A stretch of 64,000 nt of DNA, taken from NCBI RefSeq assembly GCF_001544695.2, contig NZ_FCOM02000005.1, forward strand, positions 225,511 through 289,510. Reading direction: 5' to 3'. Both the position numbers and the translations under genes were made by a program. The notes under the pieces were generated by a model. That model did not search any database. It was not told the DNA's origin and saw only the letters and a list, made by a program, of their open reading frames with translations. The stretch's first letter is position 1. Each line of letters opens with the position of its first letter. Source of the DNA: Caballeronia arvi. GTDB taxonomy: Bacteria; Pseudomonadota; Gammaproteobacteria; Burkholderiales; Burkholderiaceae. This document shows, piece after piece, positions 20,955-30,612 of this stretch.

Positions 20955-21332
20955 TCAGGCCGTAGCGAGCGCCGGACGCAATTTCGGCGCACCGACCATG
21001 CCCGGCAGCGCGGTCAGGTCGGTCAGCATCCGATCGACGATCGACGCCCGCGGCAGCACCGTGCCGAAAAATCGCGTCGTGACCGAATCCTCGATCAGGA
21101 TGGTCGGAAAATTTTCCACATCGAGGTCATCGAAGCGGTCGGCGTGATTTTCGATATCGATCCACGCGAAGCAGATATCCGGATGCGCGGCCGCCAGCTT
21201 GTCGAATCCTTCGCGATATTCGCGGCACGTGCCGCACCATTCGGCGCACAGACAGGCGACGAACAGCGTGCCGGGCACGGCGATGCGCTCCGCGATGCGA
21301 TCGGCATCGGTATCGAGATTCAGCGCGGACAT
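20955..21332 (-). CDS. Thioredoxin-family protein
   Basis: A 125-residue thioredoxin-fold protein with the redox motif WCGTC in LCAEWCGTCREYREGF near residues 31-46 and the cis-Pro loop ENFPTILI. It probably catalyses cytoplasmic dithiol-disulfide exchange. No signal peptide is visible. I start it at MSALNLD; an upstream extension of 22 residues has poor similarity to the family. It lies between topB and dprA on the same strand, with about 75 bases to dprA, so it could be co-transcribed with either. Confidence 0.88.
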   Translation of the reverse strand: MSALNLDTDADRIAERIAVPGTLFVACLCAEWCGTCREYREGFDKLAAAHPDICFAWIDIENHADRFDDLDVENFPTILIEDSVTTRFFGTVLPRASIVDRMLTDLTALPGMVGAPKLRPALATA

Positions 21333-21407
21333 GGCGGGTGCGGCATCCTTTATTCGAGTGGACTGCGGGGACGGCTCATTTTTCCGCGAATGTAGCACGG
21401 CACGGCG

Positions 21408-22613
21408 TTACGAGCGCTCCACCGCCGTGTAGCGGCCGCCCGCGAGCGCCGCCACATGGCCCGCCAGTTCGAGTTGCAGTAAGGCGGCCTGAAGCGCCGC
21501 GCCATCGAGATCGGTGCGCGCCGCGAGAATTTCAAGCGTCGCGGGCGCGTGGCCGAGCGCGTCGAGCACGCGGCCGGCGTGATCGCCGATGTCGGAATCG
21601 GCTATTCGCGCCGATGCCCACGACGCGCTGACCGGACGCGGCTTCGCGCGCTTCGCCGCCGCACGCACGATGCTCGCCGACGAAAAACCGAACTCTTCGA
21701 GCACTTCCTCCGGCGTTTCGACCAGCTTCGCGCCCTGCTTGATCAGCCGATGACAACCCTGCGAAAGCGGCGCGTGGATCGATCCGGGAAGCGCGAAGAC
21801 ATCGCGCCCCATTTCGTTGGCGAGCCGCGCGGTGATGAGCGATCCGGAGCGCATTGCCGCTTCGACGATCAGCACGGCGCCCGACAGGCCCGCGATCAAC
21901 CGGTTTCGCTGTGGAAAATTCGCCGACCGGGCGGGCGTGCCGAGCGGCCATTCGGACAGAATCGCGCCATCGCGGGCGATTTCGTGTGCGAGCGTGTGAT
22001 GCGCCGCCGGATAGACGAGATCGGCGCCCGTGCCGATCACCGCGACGGTGCCGGTGCCGCCTTCCAGCGCGCCGCGATGCGCGGACGCGTCGATGCCGAG
22101 CGCAAGTCCCGACGCCACAGCGAGTCCCGCATCCGACATCGCGCGCGCAAAGCGCCGTGCGTCTTCGAGTCCTTGCGGCGAGGCGTGCCGGCTGCCGACG
22201 ATCGCGATCGCGCGGGTCTGCAGCAAATCGAGCCGGCCTTTCGCGTAGAGCAGCGGCGGCGGATCGGGCATGGTGAGCAGCGCCTGCGGATAGGCGGCAT
22301 CGGCGAACGTCAGGATGTGGTTACCCGGTTCCGACGCCCACGCCAGAACCGCTTCAATATAGTGGTCGAACGGAACGCCTTCGATATCGGACGGCGGCGC
22401 GAGCACGGCTTCGGCGGCGCGGGCGTCGGCGGTTTCGGCGAGCGATGCGAAGCTCTCCGACAGCACGTCGAGCGGCCCGCCAAACGCACCGAGCAGCAGA
22501 CGCAGCGCGAGCGGCTTCAGACCCTTCGCATGCGCGAGCCGCAGCCAGGCGCGCAGTTCATTGGCATCGAATGTCGAGGCGGCTTCCTCGGTCGGCAGGG
22601 CAACGGTCGTCAT
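21408..22613 (-). CDS. dprA: DNA-processing protein DprA
   Basis: A 401-residue DprA/Smf protein. The Rossmann core holds AIVGSRHASPQG, ASGLALGIDASAHRGAL, VIGTGADLVYPAAH, SEWPLGTPARSANFPQRNRLIAGLS and VFALPGSIHAPLSQGCHRLIKQGA. The C-terminal 90 residues include a winged-helix DprA_WH-like segment (LGHAPATLEILAARTDLD). It loads RecA onto incoming single-stranded DNA during natural transformation. It is divergent from def, the usual arrangement beside the def-fmt cluster in Proteobacteria. Confidence 0.95.
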   Translation of the reverse strand: MTTVALPTEEAASTFDANELRAWLRLAHAKGLKPLALRLLLGAFGGPLDVLSESFASLAETADARAAEAVLAPPSDIEGVPFDHYIEAVLAWASEPGNHILTFADAAYPQALLTMPDPPPLLYAKGRLDLLQTRAIAIVGSRHASPQGLEDARRFARAMSDAGLAVASGLALGIDASAHRGALEGGTGTVAVIGTGADLVYPAAHHTLAHEIARDGAILSEWPLGTPARSANFPQRNRLIAGLSGAVLIVEAAMRSGSLITARLANEMGRDVFALPGSIHAPLSQGCHRLIKQGAKLVETPEEVLEEFGFSSASIVRAAAKRAKPRPVSASWASARIADSDIGDHAGRVLDALGHAPATLEILAARTDLDGAALQAALLQLELAGHVAALAGGRYTAVERS

Positions 22614-22814
22614 GTTAAGATTTTTGATCCGGAACAGATAAAGAAAGGTCGCTCAGGCTCGATCCACGGCCCGAAGCGACGCCGATTGGCCGCTTGCCGG
22701 CGGCGTTGAATCGACGCGATTCACCCGCATATCTTCGGCATGTCGCCCCATTACCCGCAACCTGGCCGAATGGCCGATTTACACGCGTCGCGGCGCGCGT
22801 AGACAATCCGAATC

Positions 22815-23318
22815 ATGGCTCTGCTCAAGATACTCAACTACCCGGACAAGCGGCTGAACAAGGTGGCGAAGCCCGTCGCCGTGGTCGATGACCGCATCCG
22901 CAAACTCGTCGCCGACATGGCCGAGACGATGTACGCCGCGCCCGGCGTCGGCCTCGCCGCGACGCAGGTGGACGTGCACGAGCGCGTGATCGTGATCGAC
23001 GTCTCGGACGCGCACGACCAGCTGATGGTTTTCATCAACCCGGAAATCGTCTGGTCGAGCGATCAAAAGAAGGAATGGGAAGAAGGCTGCCTTTCCGTGC
23101 CGGGCATTTATGATTTCGTCGAGCGGCCCGACAAGGTCCGCGTGAAGGCGCTGAATCAGAAGGGCGAGACTTTCGAGCTCGATTGCGATGGCCTGCTCGC
23201 CGTCTGCATCCAGCACGAGATGGATCACCTGGCTGGACACGTGTTCGTCGAATATCTGTCGCAGCTCAAGCAGACCCGCATTCGCGGCAAGATGAAGAAG
23301 CTGGAAAAGGCGCTGTAA
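22815..23318 (+). CDS. def: Peptide deformylase
   Basis: A 167-residue peptide deformylase that removes the N-formyl group from nascent proteins. All three signatures are present: GVGLAATQ (44-51), EGCLSVP with the metal ligand C92, and QHEMDH with H134, E135 and H138. It is the first gene of the def-fmt unit, starting fmt just three bases after its stop, which couples formyl addition and removal. Confidence 0.97.
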   Translation: MALLKILNYPDKRLNKVAKPVAVVDDRIRKLVADMAETMYAAPGVGLAATQVDVHERVIVIDVSDAHDQLMVFINPEIVWSSDQKKEWEEGCLSVPGIYDFVERPDKVRVKALNQKGETFELDCDGLLAVCIQHEMDHLAGHVFVEYLSQLKQTRIRGKMKKLEKAL

Positions 23319-23321
23319 CCG

Positions 23322-24293
23322 ATGACTCAATCGCTGCGAGTGGTTTTTGCCGGTACGCCGGAATTCGCTGCCGCCGCGCTCGCGGCCATCCACGCGGCGG
23401 GCTTTTCCGTGCCGCTGGTTTTGACGCAGCCCGACCGGCCCGCCGGACGCGGCATGAAACTCACCGCGAGCCCGGTTAAGCGTTTCGCGATCGAGCACGG
23501 CCTGAAAGTCGCGCAGCCCACATCGCTGCGTCGCGCGGGCAAGTATCCGCAGGAAGCGGCCGAGGCCATCGGCTTGTTGCGCGACACGCCGCACGACGTC
23601 ATGGTCGTCGCTGCTTACGGGCTGATCCTGCCGCAGGAAGTGCTCGATATTCCGCCGCGTGGAGCGGTCAATATTCATGCGTCGCTGTTGCCGCGCTGGC
23701 GTGGCGCGGCGCCGATCCATCGCGCGATCGAAGCGGGTGATGTCGAGACCGGCATCACGCTGATGCAGATGGACGCCGGCCTCGACACCGGCGCGATGAT
23801 TCGCGAGACGCGCACGCCGATCCTCACCGACGACACTACCGGAACGCTGCACGACCGGCTCGCGCACATGGGCGCGGAACTGATCGTTGCGGCGCTGCGC
23901 GACCTCGAACGGGATGGCGCATTGCCTTCCACGCCGCAGCCGGAAGAAGGCACGACTTACGCCGAAAAGATCGCGAAGCACGAGGCAGCGCTCGACTGGC
24001 GTCGTCCGGCGCAGGAGCTTGCGCGCCAGGTTCGCGCGTTCGATCCGTTTCCGGGCGCGTTCGGCACGGTGGATAACGCCGCGATCAAGATCTGGGCCGC
24101 GCAGCCGGTCGATGGTTCCGGCGAGCCTGGAATCATCGCCGAGGTTTCATCGGATGGAATCGTGGTGATTTGTGGCGAAGGCGCGCTGAAGCTCACACAG
24201 TTGCAGAAACCCGGCGGCAAACGCCTGCCCGTGCGCGAATTTCTCGCGGGCGCGGCGCTCGAAAAAGGCCAGCATTTCGCGCTCGGCGAATAA
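23322..24293 (+). CDS. fmt: Methionyl-tRNA formyltransferase
   Basis: A 323-residue Fmt that transfers a formyl group from 10-formyl-tetrahydrofolate to initiator Met-tRNA. It begins [16 protein letters not shown] and has the active-site segment [20 protein letters not shown] (Asn, His), then [17 protein letters not shown]. The C-terminal domain is the tRNA-binding OB fold. It starts three bases after the def stop and is followed by the LysE-type exporter. Confidence 0.97.
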   Translation: MTQSLRVVFAGTPEFAAAALAAIHAAGFSVPLVLTQPDRPAGRGMKLTASPVKRFAIEHGLKVAQPTSLRRAGKYPQEAAEAIGLLRDTPHDVMVVAAYGLILPQEVLDIPPRGAVNIHASLLPRWRGAAPIHRAIEAGDVETGITLMQMDAGLDTGAMIRETRTPILTDDTTGTLHDRLAHMGAELIVAALRDLERDGALPSTPQPEEGTTYAEKIAKHEAALDWRRPAQELARQVRAFDPFPGAFGTVDNAAIKIWAAQPVDGSGEPGIIAEVSSDGIVVICGEGALKLTQLQKPGGKRLPVREFLAGAALEKGQHFALGE

Positions 24294-24357
24294 GTCCGCG
24301 GCGAGGGCGCGGCGCTAAAATGAGGCATCTCGAAATAGCGCCCGTCTGGAGTTTCCG

Positions 24358-25002
24358 ATGCTCGGCATTACCGGTTTCACGTTCTTCCTCATCGCCGTTT
24401 TTCTTCTGAATGTCACGCCCGGTCCCGACACAGCGTATATCGTCGGGCGCAGCGTCGCGCAGGGGCGCGGCGCGGGCATCGTGTCGTCGCTGGGCATTTC
24501 CGCGGGCTGCATTGTTCATACGCTCGCGTGCGCGTTCGGCCTGACGGCGATTCTCGCGGCATCGGCGACGGCGTTCACCGTCATTAAGATGGCGGGCGCG
24601 ATTTATCTGATTTATCTCGGCGTGCGGTTGATCTTCGCCAAGCACGACGATGCACAACCTGCCCAGGAAAAACAAAGCGAAAAAGCGATGCCGAAATCGC
24701 TCGGCCAGCTTTTCGCGCAAGGTTTCGTCACGAACGTGCTGAACCCGAAGGTCGTGCTGTTCTTCGTGTCGTTCTTCCCGCAATTCGTCGCCGCCGACAG
24801 CCAGCACAAGACGCTCGCGTTCCTCACGCTCGGCATTGTGTTCATCGCGATGAGCACCGTCTGGAACAGCTTCGTCGCGTGGATCGCGGGCAGCGTCACC
24901 GAGCGCTTCGCCGGCAAATCCGGCGTCAAGAAGTGGCTGGACCGCGGCGTCGGCACGGCGTTCGTCGGACTCGGCATCAAGCTCGCGACGGCGCATCGAT
25001 GA
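24358..25002 (+). CDS. LysE/RhtB-family exporter
   Basis: A 214-residue inner-membrane transporter of the LysE superfamily with about six hydrophobic helices. The signature NVTPGPDTAYIVGRS lies near residues 17-31, and NPKVVLFFVSFFPQFV near 127-142. Such proteins export amino acids or their derivatives; the substrate is not predictable. It starts 64 bases after fmt and could be read from the same transcript, an arrangement common in related genomes. Confidence 0.9.
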   Translation: MLGITGFTFFLIAVFLLNVTPGPDTAYIVGRSVAQGRGAGIVSSLGISAGCIVHTLACAFGLTAILAASATAFTVIKMAGAIYLIYLGVRLIFAKHDDAQPAQEKQSEKAMPKSLGQLFAQGFVTNVLNPKVVLFFVSFFPQFVAADSQHKTLAFLTLGIVFIAMSTVWNSFVAWIAGSVTERFAGKSGVKKWLDRGVGTAFVGLGIKLATAHR

Positions 25003-25027
25003 ATTGCTTCAAATTGCATCGGCGCGG

Positions 25028-25055
25028 ATTGAATTATTGACGGATGCCCCTATCT
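25028..25055 (+). promoter_or_regulatory. Sigma-32-like heat-shock promoter candidate for htpX
   Basis: A TTGAA element (25029-25033) is followed after 13 bases by CCCC and TATCT, compared with the sigma-32 pattern CTTGAAA, 11-15 bases, CCCCATNT. The -10 part matches only if one extra base is allowed. It lies about 90 bases upstream of htpX, a gene that belongs to the heat-shock/envelope-stress regulon in E. coli. The match is by eye and weak. Confidence 0.35.
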
Positions 25056-25143
25056 AACATTTTGCTTACAATCGTAGTCCCGGTCATGTCGGCCGGGCAA
25101 CCGCGCACTTCGCGCACTGCATTCAGGGAGAGGAGCTCCGGAC

Positions 25144-25998
25144 ATGTTCAACTGGGTCAAAACCGCGATGCTGATGGCTGCGATCACGGCCCTCTTTGTC
25201 GTGATCGGCGGAATGATCGGCGGTAAGAGCGGCATGATGCTCGCGCTGCTCATCGCGCTCGGCATGAATTTCTTTTCGTACTGGTTTTCCGACAAGATGG
25301 TCCTGCGCATGTACAACGCGCAGGAAGTCGACGAAACCACCGCGCCGCAGTTCTATCGCATGGTGCGCGAGCTGGCCACGCGTGCTCAGTTGCCGATGCC
25401 GCGCGTTTATCTGATCAACGAAGACGCGCCGAACGCGTTCGCGACGGGCCGCAACCCGGAGCACGCGGCGGTCGCTGCGACCACGGGCATTCTGCGCGTG
25501 CTGTCCGAGCGCGAAATGCGCGGCGTGATGGCGCACGAGCTGGCGCACGTGAAGCATCGCGACATTCTGATCTCGACGGTCTCCGCGACGATGGCCGGTG
25601 CGGTCTCCGCGCTAGCGAACTTCGCGATGTTCTTCGGCGGGCGCGACGACGAAGGCCGCCCGATGAATCCGATCGCGAGCATTCTCCTGGCGATTCTCGC
25701 GCCGATCGCGGGCGCGATGATCCAGATGGCGATTTCCCGCGCGCGCGAATTCGAAGCCGATCGCGGCGGCGCGGAGATTTCGGGCGATCCGCAAGCGCTC
25801 GCGAGCGCGCTCGAAAAGATTCACGCGTACGCGTCGGGCGTGCCGTTCCCGACCGCCGAGCAGCATCCGGCGACCGCGCAGATGATGATCATGAATCCGC
25901 TCTCGGGCGGCGGCATCGCGAATCTGTTTTCGACGCACCCGGCAACGGAGGAGCGCGTCGCGCGTCTGATGGAGATGGCGCGCACCGGCCGCTTCTAA
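25144..25998 (+). CDS. htpX: Membrane-bound zinc protease HtpX
   Basis: A 284-residue inner-membrane M48 metalloprotease that helps degrade misfolded membrane proteins. Two N-terminal helices (residues 7-24 and 30-46) precede the zinc motif HELAH at 131-135 (H131, E132, H135), and the third ligand lies in [14 protein letters not shown]. Two more hydrophobic stretches lie at about 148-160 and 176-196. A good ribosome site, GAGAGGAG, precedes the ATG. A terminator follows the stop codon. Confidence 0.95.
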   Translation: MFNWVKTAMLMAAITALFVVIGGMIGGKSGMMLALLIALGMNFFSYWFSDKMVLRMYNAQEVDETTAPQFYRMVRELATRAQLPMPRVYLINEDAPNAFATGRNPEHAAVAATTGILRVLSEREMRGVMAHELAHVKHRDILISTVSATMAGAVSALANFAMFFGGRDDEGRPMNPIASILLAILAPIAGAMIQMAISRAREFEADRGGAEISGDPQALASALEKIHAYASGVPFPTAEQHPATAQMMIMNPLSGGGIANLFSTHPATEERVARLMEMARTGRF

Positions 25999-26016
25999 GG
26001 ATCGAATGTCTCAGTG

Positions 26017-26052
26017 AAGGCCGTTCCGGTTGCGCCGGGACGGCCTTTTTTC
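26017..26052 (+). terminator. Rho-independent terminator of htpX
   Basis: Stem AAGGCCGTTCCGG with CCGGGACGGCCTT (one mismatch or G-T pair) and a five-base loop, followed by a run of six T. It separates htpX from rsmB. Confidence 0.9.
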
Positions 26053-26148
26053 TGGCCAGCCGCCACCGGCCCGGCCGCGCAATCCCCGCAAGTTACAATT
26101 CCCCGTTCGCGCGAATCTGCGCGTCGCCGTTGACCGTTCCCGTTTTCC

Positions 26149-27567
26149 ATGACCGACAAGCCTTCCCGGCGGCCCACCGCCGCGCATTCCCGCCTGAGCG
26201 CGCTGCATCTCGCGCCCGATTCGCTCGCGGTCGCGCTCGACTGCGCGGCGCAAGCCGTGGGCGCGGTGCGCGCGGGCTCGGCGCTGCCCGCGGCATTGCA
26301 GACGGTCGTCGGGTCCGGCAAGCACGCGACGGCGCGCGGCGCGGTTCAGGACATCGCGTATCGCGCGATGCGGCGTCTCGCGCTCGCCGATGCGCTGCTG
26401 CACAAGCTCGTCAAGAAAGCGCCGCCGCCGCACGTGGGCAACGTGCTCGTCTGCGCTTTCGCGCTGTTGACGGACGACGACGCGCACGCGGCCTACGCGC
26501 CGTTCACCGTCGTCGATCAGGCCGTGACTGCGATTGCCGCGCGCCGCGAGTTTGCCTTCGCGAAGGGGCTCGTGAACGCGGTGCTGCGCAGTTTCCTGCG
26601 CGAGCGCGCAACGCTGATCGACGAAGCGCGCACGAACGAAGTCGCGCGCTGGAATTATCCGCAATGGTGGATCGACGCGGTCAGACGCGGCCAGCCCGAC
26701 GCCTGGGAGCGCATCCTCGAAGCGGGCAACGCGCAGGGGCCGCTCACGCTGCGCGTGAATGCGCGGCATGCAAGTGTCGATGACTATCTGTCGCGTCTGC
26801 GCGATGCGCACATCGAAGCCGAAGCGGCGGGCCTGCACGCGGTGCGCCTGAAAACGGCGATGCCCGTCGATCGCATTCCCGGTTTCGACGAAGGCGTTGT
26901 GTCGGTACAGGACGCGGGCGCGCAACTCGCCGCGCAGTGGCTCGACGCGAAGGACGGCATGCGCGTGCTCGACGCGTGCGCCGCGCCAGGTGGAAAGACG
27001 GGACACGTCCTCGAACTCGCGAACGTCGATCTGATCGCCCTCGAGAGCGACGCGGAGCGCTCCGGCCGTATCGGACAAAATCTGACGCGCCTCAAGCTCG
27101 ATGCGCGCATCGAAGTGGGCGACGCGGGCGATCCGGCGCAATGGTTCGACGGCGTGCCGTTCGATCGCATTCTCGCGGACGTGCCGTGCTCGGCGTCGGG
27201 CATCGTTCGGCGTCATCCGGACATTCGCTGGCTGCGGCGCGCGTCGGACATCGATGCGCTCGTCGCCGAGCAGCGCCGCATTCTGACCGCGCTGTGGCCT
27301 CTCGTCGCGAAGGGCGGCGAGTTGCTTTACGTGACGTGTTCCATCTTTCCCGAGGAGGGCGAAGCTCAGGCCCACTGGTTTGGAACCGCGCATGAAGATG
27401 CGGTACGATTGGACGCGCCGGGCCAGTTGTTGCCGACAGCGGCGCGCACGAGCGCGGACGCGGTGCAGGGTTCACCGGACGGTACAAATTTCGCGTCTCT
27501 GAGCCGTGGCGCGGAAACCTTCGCGGACCACGACGGATTCTTCTACGCGCGCTTTCAGAAACGGTGA
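26149..27567 (+). CDS. rsmB: 16S rRNA (cytosine-967) C5-methyltransferase
   Basis: A 472-residue RsmB. The N-terminal 150 residues are a NusB-like RNA-binding domain (HATARGAVQDIAYRAMRRLALA); the C-terminal half is a SAM-dependent methyltransferase with VLDACAAPGGKTGHVLEL, the catalytic PCS in ADVPCSASGIVRRHPD and the second Cys in YVTCSIFPEEG. It methylates C967 of 16S rRNA. Its stop overlaps the GTG start of the DUF4390 gene by four bases. Confidence 0.95.
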   Translation: MTDKPSRRPTAAHSRLSALHLAPDSLAVALDCAAQAVGAVRAGSALPAALQTVVGSGKHATARGAVQDIAYRAMRRLALADALLHKLVKKAPPPHVGNVLVCAFALLTDDDAHAAYAPFTVVDQAVTAIAARREFAFAKGLVNAVLRSFLRERATLIDEARTNEVARWNYPQWWIDAVRRGQPDAWERILEAGNAQGPLTLRVNARHASVDDYLSRLRDAHIEAEAAGLHAVRLKTAMPVDRIPGFDEGVVSVQDAGAQLAAQWLDAKDGMRVLDACAAPGGKTGHVLELANVDLIALESDAERSGRIGQNLTRLKLDARIEVGDAGDPAQWFDGVPFDRILADVPCSASGIVRRHPDIRWLRRASDIDALVAEQRRILTALWPLVAKGGELLYVTCSIFPEEGEAQAHWFGTAHEDAVRLDAPGQLLPTAARTSADAVQGSPDGTNFASLSRGAETFADHDGFFYARFQKR

Positions 27568-28160
27568 CGATCAAACGCTTTTTTCCGCTTCGGCTCGCGG
27601 CCGTCATCTGGACTGCGCTGACGCTCTGGCTGACCGTCGTCGCAGCCTCACCGGCGTTTGCGGAGACCATCGCCGTGCAGCGCGCGTCGCTGCAGGCCGA
27701 CAATGCCGGCTGGAGTCTCGACGCGCACTTCGACTTCGATCTCAACAGCAGCCTCGAAGAAGCCGTGAACCGCAGCGTGCCGCTCTATTTCACGATCGAC
27801 TTCGCGCTGTCGCGGCCCCGCTGGTACTGGTTCGACGAAGAGCCGGTCAACGTGTCGCAGAGCATCCGTCTTTCCTATCAGCCGCTCACGAACGAATATC
27901 GCGTTTCGACGGGCGGTTTGCAGTTGCGTTTCGCATCGCTCAACGAAGCGCTCGCGGTCATCCGGCACGTGACTTCGTGGCACGTCATCGACCGGAATCA
28001 GGTGCGTGGCGGCGAAACCTATACCGCATCGGTGCGCATGCAGCTCGACATCGCATTGATGCCCAAGCCGTTCCAGATCGACGCAGTGAACAACCGCGAC
28101 TGGAACCTCTCTTCTGACTGGAAGCGTTTCACTTTTACGGCGGCAGAACGTGCGAAATAG
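27564..28160 (+). CDS. DUF4390 secreted/periplasmic protein
   Basis: A 198-residue protein of the DUF4390 family, which is found next to the NtrY-type kinase in many betaproteobacteria. The N-terminus has a signal-like hydrophobic segment (about 10-28) ending in SPAFA, so it is probably exported. The mature part is beta-rich (SLDAHFDFDLNSSLEEAV, RPRWYWFDEEPV). Its role is unknown; the conserved neighbourhood suggests a link to the sensor kinase. It begins at a GTG overlapping the rsmB stop and its own stop overlaps the kinase start. Confidence 0.85.
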   Translation: MTIKRFFPLRLAAVIWTALTLWLTVVAASPAFAETIAVQRASLQADNAGWSLDAHFDFDLNSSLEEAVNRSVPLYFTIDFALSRPRWYWFDEEPVNVSQSIRLSYQPLTNEYRVSTGGLQLRFASLNEALAVIRHVTSWHVIDRNQVRGGETYTASVRMQLDIALMPKPFQIDAVNNRDWNLSSDWKRFTFTAAERAK

Positions 28161-30612
28161 ATTTCGACGCGGCCGCACGGACATGAAAAGTTTCGTTGTC
28201 CGGCTGCTGGTCTCCACGGTTGCGCTCACGGCGGTTCTGCTGCTCGTGATGCTCGCGCTCGCGAGCGCGAACACCGAGTTCTTCGACCGCTACTACGGCT
28301 GGCTCTACGCGGCGAACGTCGCCGTGGCGATCGTGTTCATGCTGATCGTCATCAGCCTGTTCATCATCATCGTGTCGCGGGTAAGGCAAGGGCGCTTCGG
28401 CACGCGACTGCTGGCGAAGCTCGCGTTCATCTTCGCGCTCGTCGGCGTGGTGCCGGGCGCGATCATCTATGTGGTTTCGTATCAGTTCGTGTCGCGCAGT
28501 ATCGAATCGTGGTTCGACGTGAACGTCGAAACCGCACTCACGTCGGGCCTGACGCTTGGCCGCGGCATGCTCGAAACCTCGCTCGCCGATTTCAAGAACC
28601 GTGGCCGGCAAATGAGCGATCAGCTCGCGAGCGCCGATCCGTCGAGCCTCACGCTCTCGCTGCTGCGTTTGCGCGATCAATACGGCGTGCAGGACGCGGT
28701 CGTGTTCGAACGCCCGCGCGATCAGTACAACCGTGAGGATCTGACGTCGAACAACGGCCTGCAGCGTGTCGCGGGACTGCGCACGGTCGCGCAGGCATCG
28801 GGCAATTACTACGCGCTCTTGCCGGCCAACGAGCCGACCAGCACGATGCTCAAGGAGGCGCAGGATCATCCGTATGGCGCGATAGAAGGCGAGATCGACG
28901 GCGATCCGAAATCGAACGGGCCGAAGGGCGCGCTGCGATTACGCGTGGTCACCAAGATCCCCGATCCGACGACGACCACGGAGTTTCAGCACGTCGACCG
29001 CTTTCTGCAGATCGAGCAGCCGGTGAGTCAGGAACTCGCGCGCAACGCCGATGCCGTGCAGCGCGCCTATCGCGAGTATCAGGAGAAGCGGCTCGGGCGC
29101 ACGGGTTTGCGCAAGATGTATATCGGCACGCTGACGCTCGCGTTGTTTCTCGCGACCTTCATCGCGATGATGATGGCGCTCGCGCTCGGCAATCAGCTCG
29201 CGCGCCCGTTGTTCCTGCTCGCGCAGGGCACGAAGGAAGTGGCCGAAGGCGACTACACGCCCAAACGCGAGATCAATTCGCGCGACGAACTCGGCTTCCT
29301 CACTCAGTCCTTCAATGCGATGACGCGCCAGCTTTCGGAGGCGCGCGCGGCTGTCGAGAACAATCGCATCGCGCTGGAGCATTCGAAGGCGTATCTCGAA
29401 AGTATTCTCGCGAACCTCACGGCGGGCGTGTTCGTGTTCGACCGGCAGTTCCGCCTCGCCACCGCGAATCGCGGCGCGGAGCGCATCTTCCGCCAGCCGT
29501 TCGGTACGCTGATCAATCAGCCGCTCGACCGGATCGACGTCCTCGCGGAATTCGGCACGATGGTAAAAAAGGCGTTCGCCGAGCGCGATGCCGCCGCGAT
29601 CGGCAGCGGGCATCCCGTTGGCGATCGCGGACACTGGCAACAGCAGGTTGCGGTGACGGTGCCGGGCGAGAATGATCCGCTCACGCTGCTCGTGCGCGGC
29701 ACGCAGTTGCTGAGCGTGACCGAGAGCGACTCCGACGATGCGGAAACGACCGGCTATGTCGTCGTGTTCGACGACATCTCCGACGTCATCTCCGCGCAGC
29801 GTTCGGTCGCGTGGGGCGAAGTCGCGCGGCGTCTCGCGCACGAGATCAAGAATCCGCTTACGCCCATTCAACTCTCGGCGGAGCGCCTGCAGATGAAGCT
29901 CGCCGACAAGCTCGCGCCGCCCGATGCTGAAGTGCTCAAGCGTGCGTCGACGACCATCGTGAATCAGGTGCAGGCAATGAAGCAGATGGTCGACGATTTC
30001 CGCGAGTACGCGCGCACGCCGCCCGCGGTGCTCGGCAATCTGCAACTGAACGATCTCGTCGCGGAAGTGCTGACGCTTTACGGCATCGAAGACGGCAAGA
30101 CGCCGATCAAGATCGATCTCACGAAGCTGCCGGTGATTCGCGGCGACGCGACGCAGATCCGCCAGGTCATCCACAACCTGCTGCAGAACGCGCAGGACGC
30201 GGTGGCGGACGTCGCGGAGCCGCGCGTTCTGCTCGAAACGAGGACAGTAGAATATGGCGAACCCGATGCATCGGGTCATGCGCGCGTCGCGGTTCGCCTG
30301 ACGGTCTCCGACAACGGCACGGGCTTTCCGGCGCGTATTCTTTCCCGCGCTTTCGAGCCTTACGTGACGACGAAAGCGAAGGGTACGGGCCTGGGACTTG
30401 CAACCGTGAAGAAGATCGTCGACGAGCATGGTGCGCGCATCGACATACGCAATCGCTCGAAGACCGCGGATGTGATCGAAGGGGCGCAGATATCGATTCT
30501 GTTTCTGCAACTCGCGGACGATACCGCAGCGCCCGGCGCGACGCCGCCGGGGACCGGTGCCGTAGCGAATCAGGGAACGACAAAAGCAACAGTGCAGACA
30601 AGGGCAGCTTAA
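28150..30612 (+). CDS. NtrY-like membrane sensor histidine kinase
   Basis: An 820-residue sensor kinase. It starts with about three or four transmembrane helices (residues 14-110), a periplasmic loop of about 180 residues, a final helix near 325-345, a HAMP domain near 355, a PAS domain near 415-530 and the kinase core. The phospho-acceptor is H564 in RLAHEIKNPLTPIQLSAERL; N- and G-boxes follow (HNLLQNAQDAV, DNGTGF, GTGLGLATVKKI). This is the NtrY architecture linked to nitrogen or redox signalling. The first start is a GTG overlapping the previous gene; an ATG at 28183 (MKSFVV) is an alternative. It is coupled to the regulator by a TAA-ATG junction. Confidence 0.9.
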   Translation: MRNRFRRGRTDMKSFVVRLLVSTVALTAVLLLVMLALASANTEFFDRYYGWLYAANVAVAIVFMLIVISLFIIIVSRVRQGRFGTRLLAKLAFIFALVGVVPGAIIYVVSYQFVSRSIESWFDVNVETALTSGLTLGRGMLETSLADFKNRGRQMSDQLASADPSSLTLSLLRLRDQYGVQDAVVFERPRDQYNREDLTSNNGLQRVAGLRTVAQASGNYYALLPANEPTSTMLKEAQDHPYGAIEGEIDGDPKSNGPKGALRLRVVTKIPDPTTTTEFQHVDRFLQIEQPVSQELARNADAVQRAYREYQEKRLGRTGLRKMYIGTLTLALFLATFIAMMMALALGNQLARPLFLLAQGTKEVAEGDYTPKREINSRDELGFLTQSFNAMTRQLSEARAAVENNRIALEHSKAYLESILANLTAGVFVFDRQFRLATANRGAERIFRQPFGTLINQPLDRIDVLAEFGTMVKKAFAERDAAAIGSGHPVGDRGHWQQQVAVTVPGENDPLTLLVRGTQLLSVTESDSDDAETTGYVVVFDDISDVISAQRSVAWGEVARRLAHEIKNPLTPIQLSAERLQMKLADKLAPPDAEVLKRASTTIVNQVQAMKQMVDDFREYARTPPAVLGNLQLNDLVAEVLTLYGIEDGKTPIKIDLTKLPVIRGDATQIRQVIHNLLQNAQDAVADVAEPRVLLETRTVEYGEPDASGHARVAVRLTVSDNGTGFPARILSRAFEPYVTTKAKGTGLGLATVKKIVDEHGARIDIRNRSKTADVIEGAQISILFLQLADDTAAPGATPPGTGAVANQGTTKATVQTRAA

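Noticed and set aside
26011..27393. Long minus-strand frame opposite rsmB
   Set aside because: Antisense to a well-supported methyltransferase; Arg/His-rich composition and no recognisable domain.
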